Assembly: GCA_016866355.1 (NCBI GenBank)
Contig: VGMN01000003.1
Span: forward strand, 115,111-179,110
Reading direction: 5' to 3'
Source: Bacteroidota bacterium
GTDB lineage: Bacteria > Bacteroidota > Bacteroidia > Chitinophagales > Chitinophagaceae
Length of the DNA: 64,000 nucleotides
The notes below the pieces were generated by a model. That model was not told the DNA's origin. It saw only the letters and a program-made list of their open reading frames with translations, and ran no database searches. Both the position numbers and the translations under genes were made by a program. This document shows positions 15,206 through 24,432 of this stretch, piece by piece (positions within the stretch are counted from its first letter, which is position 1; every line of letters begins with the position of its first letter).

Positions 15206-16756
15206 ATGAGTGCACTGCAACTTTCGGAACAGGAACAATTGAGACGCGAAAAACTCGCAGAATTGATCATGATGGGTATTGAACCCTACCCGGCTCCGCT
15301 ATATCCGGTTAATACCTACTCTTCAGATATCAGGGAGAAAGTAACTGATGAGAACATGGCAGCCTATGCTGACTGCTGTGTAGCAGGACGAATCATGAGC
15401 GTACGCGATATGGGAAAGGCAAATTTTTCTGTGCTACAAGATGCTAAAGGAAGAATGCAGGTATATATCAAACGCGATGAAATTTGTCCCGGGGAAGACA
15501 AATCGCTCTATGATTTGGTATGGAAAAAATTAGTAGACATTGGAGATTTCATTGGTGTAAAAGGGTATGTGTTTCGCACAAAAACCGGTGAGCTCACTAT
15601 CCATGTAAAAGAATTCACACTACTAAGTAAGTCATTGCGCCCTTTACCCATTGTGAAAGAAGCAGAGGGACAAACCTTTGATGCTGTAACAGACCCCGAA
15701 TTTAAATATCGTCAACGTTACGCAGACTTAATTATTAATCCAGCTGTCAAGGAAACGTTTATCAAACGAACTAAACTGATTAATTCCATCCGCAGTTTTT
15801 TAAACGAGCACGGAGCCTTGGAAGTGGATACACCCGTTTTGCAAAGCATACCCGGTGGAGCCGCAGCGCGTCCATTTATTACACACCATAATGCATTAGA
15901 CACTCCACTCTATTTGCGTATTGCCAACGAACTGTATCTGAAGCGACTGATTGTAGGAGGTTTTGATTGGGTGTACGAGTTTAGTCGCAACTTTCGTAAC
16001 GAGGGTATGGATCGAACGCATAATCCTGAATTCACTATTCTGGAATTTTATACAGCGTATAAAGATTATTTCTGGATGATGGAAACCACCGAGCAATTGC
16101 TTGAGAAAGCCGCGCTGGATGTTTGTGCAACAACAGACGTGGTAGTAGGTGATAAAACCATTTCATTCAAAGCGCCTTTCAAACGCATCAGCATCTTTGA
16201 TGCCATTCAGGAACATACCGGCTTTGATGTAAGCCGTATGAATGAAGAACAACTTGGTTCTGTTTGCAAACAATTACATATCTCAGTAGATAAGACCATG
16301 GGTAAAGGCAAACTCATTGATGCCATCTTTGGAGAAAAATGTGAGAATCATTATATCCAACCCACCTTTATCATTGATTATCCGGTAGAAATGAGTCCGC
16401 TTACTAAAAAGCATCGTGACAAGCAAGGGCTGGTAGAACGATTTGAACTCATGATCAATGGAAAAGAAATTGCAAATGCCTATAGCGAACTAAATGATCC
16501 TATTGATCAACGCGAGCGTTTTGAAGAACAAGTGAAACTAGCTGCACGAGGTGATGATGAAGCTATGTTTATTGATCAAGACTTCTTACGCGCACTCGAA
16601 TATGGAATGCCTCCTACGGCAGGAATTGGTTTTGGTATTGATCGTCTCTGTATGCTATTGACCAATAATCCATCTATACAAGATGTATTACTATTCCCAC
16701 AGATGCGTCCAGAAAAAATAGTTACGGAAGAAGAGGGACAGGCTGATCAAGCATGA
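15206..16756 (+). CDS. lysS: Lysine--tRNA ligase (class II)
   Basis: It charges tRNA-Lys in the cytoplasm. At 516 residues it is full length. Residues about 60-170 form the OB-fold anticodon-binding domain (VAGRIMSVRDMGKANFSVLQ). The class II core shows motif 1 around ALEVDTPVLQSIPGGAAARP, motif 2 FRNEGMDRTHNPEFTILEFY near 268 and motif 3 GIGFGIDRLCMLLTN near 475. It carries its own promoter and is a single gene facing the convergent SDR gene 18 bases away. Confidence 0.96.
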   Translation: MSALQLSEQEQLRREKLAELIMMGIEPYPAPLYPVNTYSSDIREKVTDENMAAYADCCVAGRIMSVRDMGKANFSVLQDAKGRMQVYIKRDEICPGEDKSLYDLVWKKLVDIGDFIGVKGYVFRTKTGELTIHVKEFTLLSKSLRPLPIVKEAEGQTFDAVTDPEFKYRQRYADLIINPAVKETFIKRTKLINSIRSFLNEHGALEVDTPVLQSIPGGAAARPFITHHNALDTPLYLRIANELYLKRLIVGGFDWVYEFSRNFRNEGMDRTHNPEFTILEFYTAYKDYFWMMETTEQLLEKAALDVCATTDVVVGDKTISFKAPFKRISIFDAIQEHTGFDVSRMNEEQLGSVCKQLHISVDKTMGKGKLIDAIFGEKCENHYIQPTFIIDYPVEMSPLTKKHRDKQGLVERFELMINGKEIANAYSELNDPIDQRERFEEQVKLAARGDDEAMFIDQDFLRALEYGMPPTAGIGFGIDRLCMLLTNNPSIQDVLLFPQMRPEKIVTEEEGQADQA

Positions 16757-16774
16757 ATACGCTTCAGTACTACT

Positions 16775-17596
16775 TTAGTCTACAAATAGATCCGGGTAGA
16801 GTTCGGCACCGGGAACCACGGAATAATGAGAGAGGTCGGTGATGCCTTCCGCTGCTAGTACTTGTTCATCAAGAAAAAGATTTCCGGTACAGGTTGATGC
16901 AGGCTTACGTAGAATATAATAGGCTGCATCAGCAAGTATCTCTGGCTTGCGACTCATATTTGCCAGCATTTGTCCCCCCAATAAATTTCGTACAGCAGCT
17001 GTATCAATAGTAGTGCGTGGCCATAGTGCATTAGCAGCAATTCCCTCTTGTTTGAATTCACGCGCCCAGCCGATAGTTAGTAAACTCATGTCATACTTAC
17101 TAATGGTATAAGCTACATGATTGGCAAACCATTTTGGATCTAGATTCAAGGGAGGAGAAAGCGTGAGAATATGCGGGTTGCTCCCTTTGCGTAGAAAAGG
17201 GACACAGGCTTTTGTAACCAGAAAAGTTCCGCGGACATTGATATCATACATCAAATCAAATCGTTTTGATTCTGTTTGCTCCGTAGGAGTCAAAGAAATG
17301 GCAGAAGCATTATTGATGAGGATATCAATACCCCCAAATTGCACTACTGCTTGATCAACGACCTGTTGAATTTGTTCTTCAAACCGTATATCACAGGGAA
17401 CCGCTAATGCCTTACCACCCGCTGCTTCCATTTCGGCAGCAGCCGTGTAGATAGTGCCGCCAAGTTTGGGATTTTCTTCTATACTTTTTGCAGCAATTAC
17501 AATATTAGCTCCTTCTCGAGCCAAGCGAAGTCCTATTGCCTTTCCAATACCACGTGTGGCACCAGTGATGACAACTGTTTTACCTTCAAAAGACAT
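16775..17596 (-). CDS. SDR family NAD(P)-dependent oxidoreductase
   Basis: A 273-residue classical short-chain dehydrogenase. The cofactor motif TGATRGIGKAIGLRLA is at residues 11-26, NNASA near 91 and the catalytic YTISKYDMS near 163. The pattern PRTTIDTAAVRNLLGG after the active site and the AAKSIEENPKLGGTIYTAA segment near 34 resemble HSDL2-type SDRs. Substrate unknown. The aldo/keto reductase gene lies 11 bases upstream on the same strand, suggesting a two-gene oxidoreductase transcript. Confidence 0.85.
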   Translation of the reverse strand: MSFEGKTVVITGATRGIGKAIGLRLAREGANIVIAAKSIEENPKLGGTIYTAAAEMEAAGGKALAVPCDIRFEEQIQQVVDQAVVQFGGIDILINNASAISLTPTEQTESKRFDLMYDINVRGTFLVTKACVPFLRKGSNPHILTLSPPLNLDPKWFANHVAYTISKYDMSLLTIGWAREFKQEGIAANALWPRTTIDTAAVRNLLGGQMLANMSRKPEILADAAYYILRKPASTCTGNLFLDEQVLAAEGITDLSHYSVVPGAELYPDLFVD

Positions 17597-17607
17597 GATC
17601 GATTCAA

Positions 17608-18597
17608 TTAATATTCTGGAAGAACGGGTTTAGTACCGGTTATAGTATCAATACGATTCATCACGTCGGGTTTCAACAACTCTAACGCATCCAGCGCTTT
17701 CAAATTTTCCAGTAATTGCTCTTTCCGTGTAGCTCCCAAAATAGCCGTTGTAACATTTGGGTTTTTAACACACCAGGCAATGCTTAACGCAGGCAAACTA
17801 ACACCTAACTCAGCTGCCAGTTGGCTCAATGATTGTACGGCATGAAGCACTTTGTCCTGCATCCAACGATCCTTAAGCCATTCAAATCCTTTGATTCCAA
17901 AACGACTATCCTCAGGTACTCCTTTGTTATACTTACCCGTTAACATTCCAGAAGCCAGCGGACTCCAAATAGTAGTACCTAGTCCTAAGGTTTTGTAAAC
18001 CATCAAAAATTCGTTCTCAATTTTATTTCGCTCAAACAAATTGTATTGTGGTTGTTCTACAGTGGGTCCAATCAAATGATGTTGTTGTGCTATTCGATGC
18101 GCCTCCATAATTTCTACCCCACTCCACTCGCTGGTACCCCAATATAAAATTTTGCCTTGCATAATGAGATTGTGCATGGTCCATACTACTTCTTCGATTG
18201 GTACATTTTTATCAGGACGATGACAGAAGTAGAGATCCAAGTAATCTATTTGTAAACGCTGCAAGGCTTCATGACAGGCTTCTGTAATATGTTTACGACT
18301 CAGCCCATGTTGATTAGGTTTATTGTCTTTACCGCGCCAACCCCAAAACACTTTTGATGAAACGGTATAAGAAGTACGATCCCAATTTTTTTTCTGGAGC
18401 ACGCGTCCCATCATTTTTTCACTTTCTCCAAGGGCATACACTTCGGCATTATCAAAAAAATTGACGCCGTTATCATAGGCAATCCCCATTAATTCATCGG
18501 CAATCGAATCATTTATTTGTTTATGAAAACTAACCCAACTTCCAAAGGAAAGTACACTTAGTTGAAGACCTGTACGGCCCATGTTACGGTATTGCAT
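17608..18597 (-). CDS. Aldo/keto reductase (voltage-gated K+ channel beta-subunit type)
   Basis: A 329-residue TIM-barrel NADPH-dependent reductase. The start MQYRNMGRTGLQLSVLSFGS is typical. The catalytic tetrad is present: Asp and Tyr in DNAEVYALGESE near 49-60, Lys in VSSKVFWGWRG near 80-90 and His in LYFCHRPDKN near 122. NADPH contacts are seen in the C-terminal SPLASGMLTGKYN and ATRKEQLLENLKAL regions. The spacing fits the Kv-beta/YghZ-like subfamily, which reduces aldehydes such as methylglyoxal; the substrate here is unknown. Confidence 0.88.
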   Translation of the reverse strand: MQYRNMGRTGLQLSVLSFGSWVSFHKQINDSIADELMGIAYDNGVNFFDNAEVYALGESEKMMGRVLQKKNWDRTSYTVSSKVFWGWRGKDNKPNQHGLSRKHITEACHEALQRLQIDYLDLYFCHRPDKNVPIEEVVWTMHNLIMQGKILYWGTSEWSGVEIMEAHRIAQQHHLIGPTVEQPQYNLFERNKIENEFLMVYKTLGLGTTIWSPLASGMLTGKYNKGVPEDSRFGIKGFEWLKDRWMQDKVLHAVQSLSQLAAELGVSLPALSIAWCVKNPNVTTAILGATRKEQLLENLKALDALELLKPDVMNRIDTITGTKPVLPEY

Positions 18598-18630
18598 AGT
18601 TGCTAAAATTGAGAAATGTAAAGGTAGTTC

Positions 18631-19179
18631 TTATTGACTCTTGGGCGCATTTACCAGTCCAGTGGTGGATTTAAAAGTAATTCGTTTTAAATCTTGGGTG
18701 GCTTCCAGCCCCTGTCCACCTACAATCTGCTGCCCGGGACTACGGTAACTTGCAAATTTATCCGTATAAAAAAGTTTTGTATTCTGATCCCACCAGAGTT
18801 CAGGGGATAAGAGCGTATCTCCCTTGTCTGTAATCACAACCACACTATCTCGAAGAAATACTTTATTAAGATTTTCGTAATAGATTCCAAATTTTGCATC
18901 TAAGCGAGTTTCTATAATGGCACTATCATTGTAAAAATCACAGTGAAGCGTTCGAGGAAATGTCATCTGTATTGTATCCCCTGCCTCCTTAACCATAAAG
19001 GGAGATTTAATACGGGCCTTCAGTTTTCCTTCCTGACTGATGGTACTTACCACATTAGTGGCTTCCTCTTTGAGTCGTAACTGTTTAGTCCAATTAGTCA
19101 GCACACGATCATCGTTCTCGCAGGAGGAGAGTAATAAAATAAGAGAGACTGATAGGAATGTCCAACTGGACTTAATCAT
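18631..19179 (-). CDS. lptC: LPS export ABC transporter periplasmic protein LptC
   Basis: A 182-residue lipoprotein: MIKSSWTFLSVSLILLLSSC with a lipobox ending LSSC near residue 20. The body is a run of beta strands (LKARIKSPFMVKEAGDTIQM, LHCDFYNDSAIIETRLDAKF, VFLRDSVVVITDKGDTLLSP, KLFYTDKFASYRSPGQQIVG) typical of the LptC/OstA jellyroll that passes lipopolysaccharide across the periplasm. The frame opens at 19206, but the ATG at 19179 puts the lipobox at the right distance. It overlaps the preceding outer-membrane protein gene by 8 bases. Confidence 0.85.
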   Translation of the reverse strand: MIKSSWTFLSVSLILLLSSCENDDRVLTNWTKQLRLKEEATNVVSTISQEGKLKARIKSPFMVKEAGDTIQMTFPRTLHCDFYNDSAIIETRLDAKFGIYYENLNKVFLRDSVVVITDKGDTLLSPELWWDQNTKLFYTDKFASYRSPGQQIVGGQGLEATQDLKRITFKSTTGLVNAPKSQ

Positions 19180-20590
19180 ATTGTCGCTTGATAAACCAAA
19201 TATCACTTAGCGAAAATCCAAGTGTGAATCTGAATAAATTATCCTGTAACAAATTTTGCTTATTTCCGCGCTTAATATACTCTAAGGCTACGTTGACAAA
19301 AGTAATTTGATTGGGAGCTTGACGGCTGATAGAAATAGGTAACCCTGTACCAAAGCTGGCACCCAAACGAGGGGTTTTATTTGTCAGACGAACATAATCG
19401 GGCCCTACAAAAAATCCAAATCGATAATTGACATTGGTAAAATAACTGCGGCGTGGGACGGGACTAATTTGTGCGCCTACTCGAATTTCCCAGGTGTCCT
19501 GAATGGAGTCTGCTTTGCCAAAAAATCGATAGTCACTCCAAGATTGTTTATTGTAATCTGCTCCAATCATCCAACCACCTTCCTTATTAGGAATAGCGTA
19601 TTTCTGCCACACAAATCCAATGGTATAAGAAGAGGGTAAAATCAATGTGCCCTTACGCCCGCGGATATCAGCAACACTATCCAAGCGAACTTCTCCCTGC
19701 GCTTGGTCATAATAGAATGTTTCGCGCAGTATATCCTGTTCAGCTTTTAATTCTTGTCCTAGATTTCCATACGCTCCTAAAGTAAGCGTCATGCTTTTAT
19801 TTAATGGAATCTGGTACTGTAACCCGGCACTGGCTTGTAATTTTCCAAATGTTGTTTTTGTTTGAAAATTTGCCTGATAATAAGACACTGAATCGTTAAT
19901 CAAGCTTCGGCGACTGCTGTAATCTTTTTTTCCAAATAAATATCCCACGTTAACTCCCACACTAAATTTTTCTTCCAATCCAAACTTCTCTTTGCTAAAT
20001 AAGGAAAGCCCTGTGCCGGCAGCAGCTAAATAAGAACCTCCATCGCCTCGGTAACGGGTAATGGCACTATCAATGGCAGCTCCAGTGATTGGATCTGTTA
20101 AGCGTTCGTTCTTATCAATACGATAGCTGATTCGGGAAACCGGACGCAAACCAAAACTCATACCCCACCCTCTGCGAAGCGGTAATCCCACCTGCATGTA
20201 AGAAAAAACCGCATTACTGGCTTTAAAACTTTTTGTAAAAGATGGATCCCGCAAGGTGCGATTGTCAACATTCACCCCCATATCCAAGATGGCACGACCA
20301 GAACTTAATTTTTTTGACTTTTTTTCTTTCCATGCTTGAAAAGATGAAAAAGAAGCTGGGTTATTAAAGTTGACAGAAAGCTGATCTGCATAACCCGCAG
20401 TAATTCCACCCATACCTCTGTTATTGATATTGGTAATTGCTGTCAGATCTCCAATCCCGTAGCGAGAATATGGGGAATTATCCTGTGCAAAGGCTGGAAC
20501 CAACCAAGTGGAAACAAATAGGGCGGCTAGGCCGAATGATTTGTATAACAAATTGATACTGTTAGGAATTATTGACTTCGCTGATGGCAT
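19172..20590 (-). CDS. Putative outer membrane beta-barrel protein
   Basis: A 472-residue protein with an uncleaved-looking basic start followed by a signal core ending VPAFAQ near residue 35, then the Bacteroidota motif DNSPYSRYGIGDL. NNRGMGGITAGYADQLSVNF is the turn-strand pattern of FadL/PorV-like barrels; the rest is alternating strands with GTGLPISISR near the end. It has no enzyme motif. Lying between coaX and lptC it may be an envelope protein, but the coaX-barrel-lptC order is common in the phylum and may be only operonic convenience. It overlaps coaX by 29 bases. Confidence 0.7.
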   Translation of the reverse strand: MPSAKSIIPNSINLLYKSFGLAALFVSTWLVPAFAQDNSPYSRYGIGDLTAITNINNRGMGGITAGYADQLSVNFNNPASFSSFQAWKEKKSKKLSSGRAILDMGVNVDNRTLRDPSFTKSFKASNAVFSYMQVGLPLRRGWGMSFGLRPVSRISYRIDKNERLTDPITGAAIDSAITRYRGDGGSYLAAAGTGLSLFSKEKFGLEEKFSVGVNVGYLFGKKDYSSRRSLINDSVSYYQANFQTKTTFGKLQASAGLQYQIPLNKSMTLTLGAYGNLGQELKAEQDILRETFYYDQAQGEVRLDSVADIRGRKGTLILPSSYTIGFVWQKYAIPNKEGGWMIGADYNKQSWSDYRFFGKADSIQDTWEIRVGAQISPVPRRSYFTNVNYRFGFFVGPDYVRLTNKTPRLGASFGTGLPISISRQAPNQITFVNVALEYIKRGNKQNLLQDNLFRFTLGFSLSDIWFIKRQYD

Positions 20591-21290
20591 AGAGCCCCTT
20601 GTAGATTAAATCAGGGTCCGCAAATATCCTGTTTTTACAGTGGGTAGCCAAATAGGGCAGATCACCACCGGTTAATAGCACGTTAAAGTTCTCATAACGA
20701 GCGCTATACGCATCAATAAATCCATCTATTTCAAAGGCCATACCCTTAATAACCCCCGATAAAATGTTGGTGGTAGTATCGTACCCGATCAAAGGGGCAT
20801 CCGCATCTGGTTTGACCAAGGGCAATAATGCCGTGTAATGTTGGAGTGATTTTAAACGCATTTCAAGTCCTGGAGAAATTCCACCGCCTAGAAAAGCATG
20901 CTGCGCATTTATAAAATTATACGTGATACAAGAGCCCAACGCAATAACCAGTGTGTGCTGATTGGGATAATAATGAACCGCTGCAGCTGCAATAGCCAGC
21001 CGGTCAGCTCCTATTGTCTCAGGTTTACCCACAGGTGTACTAAAAGCCAAACGTGTTTGGTGATTGAGTTTATGAAAGCGCGTATGCTTTGTAAGTACCT
21101 CCTCTAATTCGGGATTATGATTTACAACTGAAGAAAGAATGGATTTAACCGGCTGATATTCTTTGACCAATTTCTCAATTGATTCCTTTGTGTCTTCAGG
21201 AAGAGTAAAAGCTTCACGTAGAATAGCCTTATCAAATACGGCTACTTTGCGACGGGTATTTCCAAAATCAAAGCACAGGGTAATTGCCAT
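20562..21290 (-). CDS. coaX: Type III pantothenate kinase
   Basis: It phosphorylates pantothenate, the first step of coenzyme A synthesis. The 242-residue ASKHA-fold protein has DFGNTRRKVAVFD at residues 8-20, TIGADRLAIAAAAVHYYP near 92, ALGSCITYNFI near 117 and GGGISPGLEMRLKSL near 133. A second glycine loop LLTGGDLPYLA is near 205. The gene starts 4 bases after the -7 box TAACTTTG, so a leaderless transcript is likely, and it opens the coaX / barrel / lptC operon. Confidence 0.92.
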   Translation of the reverse strand: MAITLCFDFGNTRRKVAVFDKAILREAFTLPEDTKESIEKLVKEYQPVKSILSSVVNHNPELEEVLTKHTRFHKLNHQTRLAFSTPVGKPETIGADRLAIAAAAVHYYPNQHTLVIALGSCITYNFINAQHAFLGGGISPGLEMRLKSLQHYTALLPLVKPDADAPLIGYDTTTNILSGVIKGMAFEIDGFIDAYSARYENFNVLLTGGDLPYLATHCKNRIFADPDLIYKGLYAISEVNNS

Positions 21291-21294
21291 GATG

Positions 21295-21323
21295 CAAAGT
21301 TATCCTTTTTGTAAGGAGTCAAA
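21295..21323 (-). promoter_or_regulatory. Promoter of the coaX-barrel-lptC operon
   Basis: On the minus strand a TTTG at 21323-21320 is followed after 17 bases by TAACTTTG at 21302-21295. The -7 box is an exact match; the spacer is slightly short. Four bases separate it from the coaX ATG at 21290. The element lies inside the 3' end of the upstream glycosyltransferase gene. Confidence 0.6.
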
Positions 21324-22364
21324 CCAAGTCAATGCAGTAGCCACAGTTTGCTTCCAGCTAAACTTTTCTAACAATTGTCGTTGGCCATTTTCTGCCAGTT
21401 GAATTCGTAAGGTTGTATTATTAAATAGTGAAGTGAGTGCTGAAATAATTGCAGCACTATTTTCAGTTGGGAATAATACGGCTGTTTGATTGTTAATGGC
21501 ATAATCAGCGTGGCCCCCAATATCGGTGCAAACCACTGCGCAACCGCAAGCCATGGCTTCTGCAGGAGGTAAAGCCCAACCTTCCCCCAACGACGCGGAT
21601 AGAAAAATAGCATGTTGGTTATACAGTGTTTTCAAATTCTGGGGTTTTTGGTAATAATTCACCCAGACAGGTAAGGAGGTTGGACGAGGATATACTCCAA
21701 AAAAACTAAAATGTATAGCTGGGTAGTGGGCGCGTAAGGATTCAAGAGCTGCTACTATATATCGTGTGCCTTTTCTAGACTCCTCAGAGTAGAGTGCTAG
21801 CACCGATAAATTATTCCGTGATGCAGGTGTAACAGATTGTGAAAAATAGTTCGTGTCAATGGCATTAGGTAATAGTTGAACCGTAAAACCTGATTCCTTT
21901 TCCACAAGCCTACAAAGCCAATTAGAGATTGCTGCATGCTGCAGTGACAATCGGTAAGAAGCTTTTACTAATTCCTCTTGTCCGGTCCAATTTTCATAAT
22001 CCTGAACTAAGTTAACTGGAACGCCTTTCTGTGGGGATAGCGAAGCCAATGCGTAGGCAGATTGCCACCACGTAGAGAAAAGAATATCACCGTCGGGAAC
22101 AAAGGCATCACTTATTTCATCTATAATTTTTGAATGGACACTACTATCAAGCGGAAACCAAGAAGGACGGGCCGCACCCCTGACTGTAAACACCAATCGC
22201 TTCCACCACAATGGTGAACGCATTTTTTTAAAAGGTCTACGCAAGGAATGTAATACTGTTACTTGATGCCCTAGCGCAACAAAACGGTTGGCATACTCAT
22301 ACATAATACGAGCACCCCCCACAGGTTTGGTAACAGGAAACGGAAGAAGAATGGTGATGCGCAA
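21300..22364 (-). CDS. Glycosyltransferase family 4 (GT-B)
   Basis: A 354-residue retaining-type GT-B glycosyltransferase. N-terminal Rossmann half starts MRITILLPFPVTKPVGGARI with YEYANRFVALGHQVTVLHSL; the C-terminal nucleotide-sugar half has VLALYSEESRKGTRYIVAAL, an FLSASLGEGWALPPAEAMAC block near 270 (the EX7E-type motif), GCAVVCTDIGGHADY and a final helix. Likely role is adding a sugar in LPS or capsule synthesis in the cytoplasm; donor and acceptor unknown. It is divergent from the GT2 gene at 22428. Confidence 0.85.
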   Translation of the reverse strand: MRITILLPFPVTKPVGGARIMYEYANRFVALGHQVTVLHSLRRPFKKMRSPLWWKRLVFTVRGAARPSWFPLDSSVHSKIIDEISDAFVPDGDILFSTWWQSAYALASLSPQKGVPVNLVQDYENWTGQEELVKASYRLSLQHAAISNWLCRLVEKESGFTVQLLPNAIDTNYFSQSVTPASRNNLSVLALYSEESRKGTRYIVAALESLRAHYPAIHFSFFGVYPRPTSLPVWVNYYQKPQNLKTLYNQHAIFLSASLGEGWALPPAEAMACGCAVVCTDIGGHADYAINNQTAVLFPTENSAAIISALTSLFNNTTLRIQLAENGQRQLLEKFSWKQTVATALTWFDSLQKG

Positions 22365-22427
22365 TTTTTAAAATAGATTTGTACGTACAGCAATTTAATA
22401 AACCATTTTATTAGTTGCCGAACTAAT

Positions 22428-23378
22428 ATGAAAGAATCCCCATCCGTAGTAATGGATTATCCCGCAGTTACTGTGGTACTGTGTACCTATAACGGAGAGC
22501 GCTTTATAGATCAGCAACTGTATTCAATCCGTAACCAGTCCTATAAAAAGATAGTTATTTTAATTACAGATGATGCTTCTACCGATGGGACCTGGGAAAA
22601 ATTGAATGCCCATGCTGCTGCTGATCCAAGAATCCAGTTGTATCAAAACAAAAATAATCTAGGGTATAATCAGAATTTTAGTCAAGCCTGCGCACGTGTC
22701 ACTACTCCCTTACTGGCCTTTGCAGACCAGGATGATTTATGGCATGAAGAAAAAATTGAACGCTTGGTCAAAGCACTCGATAAAAAATTGCCCTTGATCT
22801 ACTGCAATTCAAGATCCTTTACAGGAGATACTCCGCTAACTACTCTGCCAAAATCACTCTATCAACGATTTGAAGGAAGCAATATTCTTCAGCTCAGCTT
22901 ATTTAATACAGTGAATGGTCATGCTATCCTAGCCCAAACAGATTTTATAAAAAAGATACAACCCTTTCCAGTACACTTATTTTATGATTGGTATATAGCA
23001 GGAAAAGCTGCCCTCGAGGGTGGCGTTCAGTATTTGCCTGAACTCTTAGTTTACCAGCGTATGCATACTTCCAATGCCTCAGTATTTGGAGAAAGAGCTG
23101 GTGAAAAAAAGACAAAATTGCTGCACATGGCTGCCGTAAGAGCGAATTGTATAGCTTTTGCTGAAACGCCTGGCATAACCAGCAAATCGCTTCTGCTTTT
23201 ACAAGAATGGATTGCTCGATTAGACCAATTGATTGAAAAGCGAAAACCCTGGCCATCATTTATTTTTATGATGCGGCACCGAGCCGATTTGTTTTTTTAT
23301 AAAAAAAGAAAAATTGGATGGCCCTCACACTTCAAACACGCCATTCGACTGTTACAAACCTATTTGAAGCATAACTAA
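22428..23378 (+). CDS. Glycosyltransferase family 2 (GT-A)
   Basis: A 316-residue GT-A transferase. VTVVLCTYNGERFIDQQLYS begins near residue 14, ITDDASTDGTWEKL near 46, ADQDDLWHEEKIERLVKAL near 101 gives the metal-binding DQDD-type motif, and the acceptor region HLFYDWYIAGKAALEGG near 185 follows. This DQDD pattern is typical of rhamnosyl- or similar transferases in O-antigen clusters; specificity is unknown. It ends 3 bases from the convergent GT2 gene. Confidence 0.87.
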   Translation: MKESPSVVMDYPAVTVVLCTYNGERFIDQQLYSIRNQSYKKIVILITDDASTDGTWEKLNAHAAADPRIQLYQNKNNLGYNQNFSQACARVTTPLLAFADQDDLWHEEKIERLVKALDKKLPLIYCNSRSFTGDTPLTTLPKSLYQRFEGSNILQLSLFNTVNGHAILAQTDFIKKIQPFPVHLFYDWYIAGKAALEGGVQYLPELLVYQRMHTSNASVFGERAGEKKTKLLHMAAVRANCIAFAETPGITSKSLLLLQEWIARLDQLIEKRKPWPSFIFMMRHRADLFFYKKRKIGWPSHFKHAIRLLQTYLKHN

Positions 23379-23381
23379 TTT

Positions 23382-24380
23382 CTACCGTTGCTGTATTGCT
23401 ACGGGATATTGATTGATCTTTTGCTGAATGGTAAAAAATAACCCGGGTACCGTTTGTAATTTTTTTCCTGCAGCTAGTTTTCGTAACCAACGCCTACTTT
23501 TCATAACGCCAGGGACCAACTTAATAAAATCGATATAAGAAAGAAGAGGTGTAAATCTAAAAGTGATCAAACGAAATAGTAGTTCCAATTTTAATTGCAA
23601 CAACCAACTCAACAGATAAAGTCCATCTAAATGAATAGCATGGAGTAGATACTTATTCCGATTATAAATACGATTGATTTGCTTTTTTCTTTCAGCCAAT
23701 CCAATGGTGGAAGAAGTGCGATGCGCACAGATAGCTTTATGTTCGTAGTAACTACTATATCCTAAACGCCATGCACGCAAGGATAGCTCGGTATCTTCTA
23801 CATAAAAAGGAGAGAACAATTCATTGAAGCCACCCAGCTCCCAAAATAATTTTCGATTGATAAATGCATTAGCCCCTGAGCTATAAAAACAAGGAAATGA
23901 AAAATTGGGAGGTGCTACTTCGGTGGGAATAAAATCATAACTGGTTTTAATCTTAGCACCCTGCAATACAGGATACTTTCCTCCATCCTGGATTTGATCG
24001 ATATCCCATCCTACTATTCGACCACTAACGCTGAATAAACTAGTTTGCTGGCAATAAGGAAGTATAAATTCAAAATAAGTGGGAGTCAATTTTACATCAC
24101 TGTTTAACAGTAATATCCAATTGTACTGAGCTGCCTTTATACCAATATTAGCCGTTTTAGAAAATCCACCATTGCATGGTACTTGAATGAGCTGTACCTG
24201 CGGAAAATCTTTTGCCAGCATAACCACTGATTGATCGGTGGATGCGTCATCCACAACAATTATTTCATAGTGAATCCCTGTAGCTAAGAGTGCTTCAATA
24301 GCAGGAGGAAGAGTTTGCGACAATAATTGTTCCCCATTATAGTTGGGAATCACCAGCGATATGCCTTCAATAGGTTGCAC
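23382..24380 (-). CDS. Glycosyltransferase family 2 (GT-A), GTG start
   Basis: A 332-residue GT-A enzyme: ISLVIPNYNGEQLLSQTLPP near residue 7, IIVVDDASTDQSVVM near 40, NWILLLNSDVKLTPTYF near 90 (LNSD-type metal motif) and FSPFYVEDTELSLRAWRLGY near 195 (the ED base region). The C-terminal third has a hydrophobic patch that may associate with the membrane. The only start near the domain is GTG at 24380, four bases downstream of a -7-like TAATTTTA (24392-24385), which supports it. The donor is unknown. Confidence 0.85.
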   Translation of the reverse strand: MQPIEGISLVIPNYNGEQLLSQTLPPAIEALLATGIHYEIIVVDDASTDQSVVMLAKDFPQVQLIQVPCNGGFSKTANIGIKAAQYNWILLLNSDVKLTPTYFEFILPYCQQTSLFSVSGRIVGWDIDQIQDGGKYPVLQGAKIKTSYDFIPTEVAPPNFSFPCFYSSGANAFINRKLFWELGGFNELFSPFYVEDTELSLRAWRLGYSSYYEHKAICAHRTSSTIGLAERKKQINRIYNRNKYLLHAIHLDGLYLLSWLLQLKLELLFRLITFRFTPLLSYIDFIKLVPGVMKSRRWLRKLAAGKKLQTVPGLFFTIQQKINQYPVAIQQR

Positions 24381-24405
24381 GGGTTAAAATTAGTGTTATC
24401 CCGCT

Positions 24406-24413
24406 TACCTTTA
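24406..24413 (+). promoter_or_regulatory. Likely -7 box of meaB
   Basis: TACCTTTA differs from TAnnTTTG only in the last base and lies 19 bases before the meaB ATG at 24433. No strong -33 element. Confidence 0.4.
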
Positions 24414-24432
24414 CAAAGAAGGATTATGCTGT

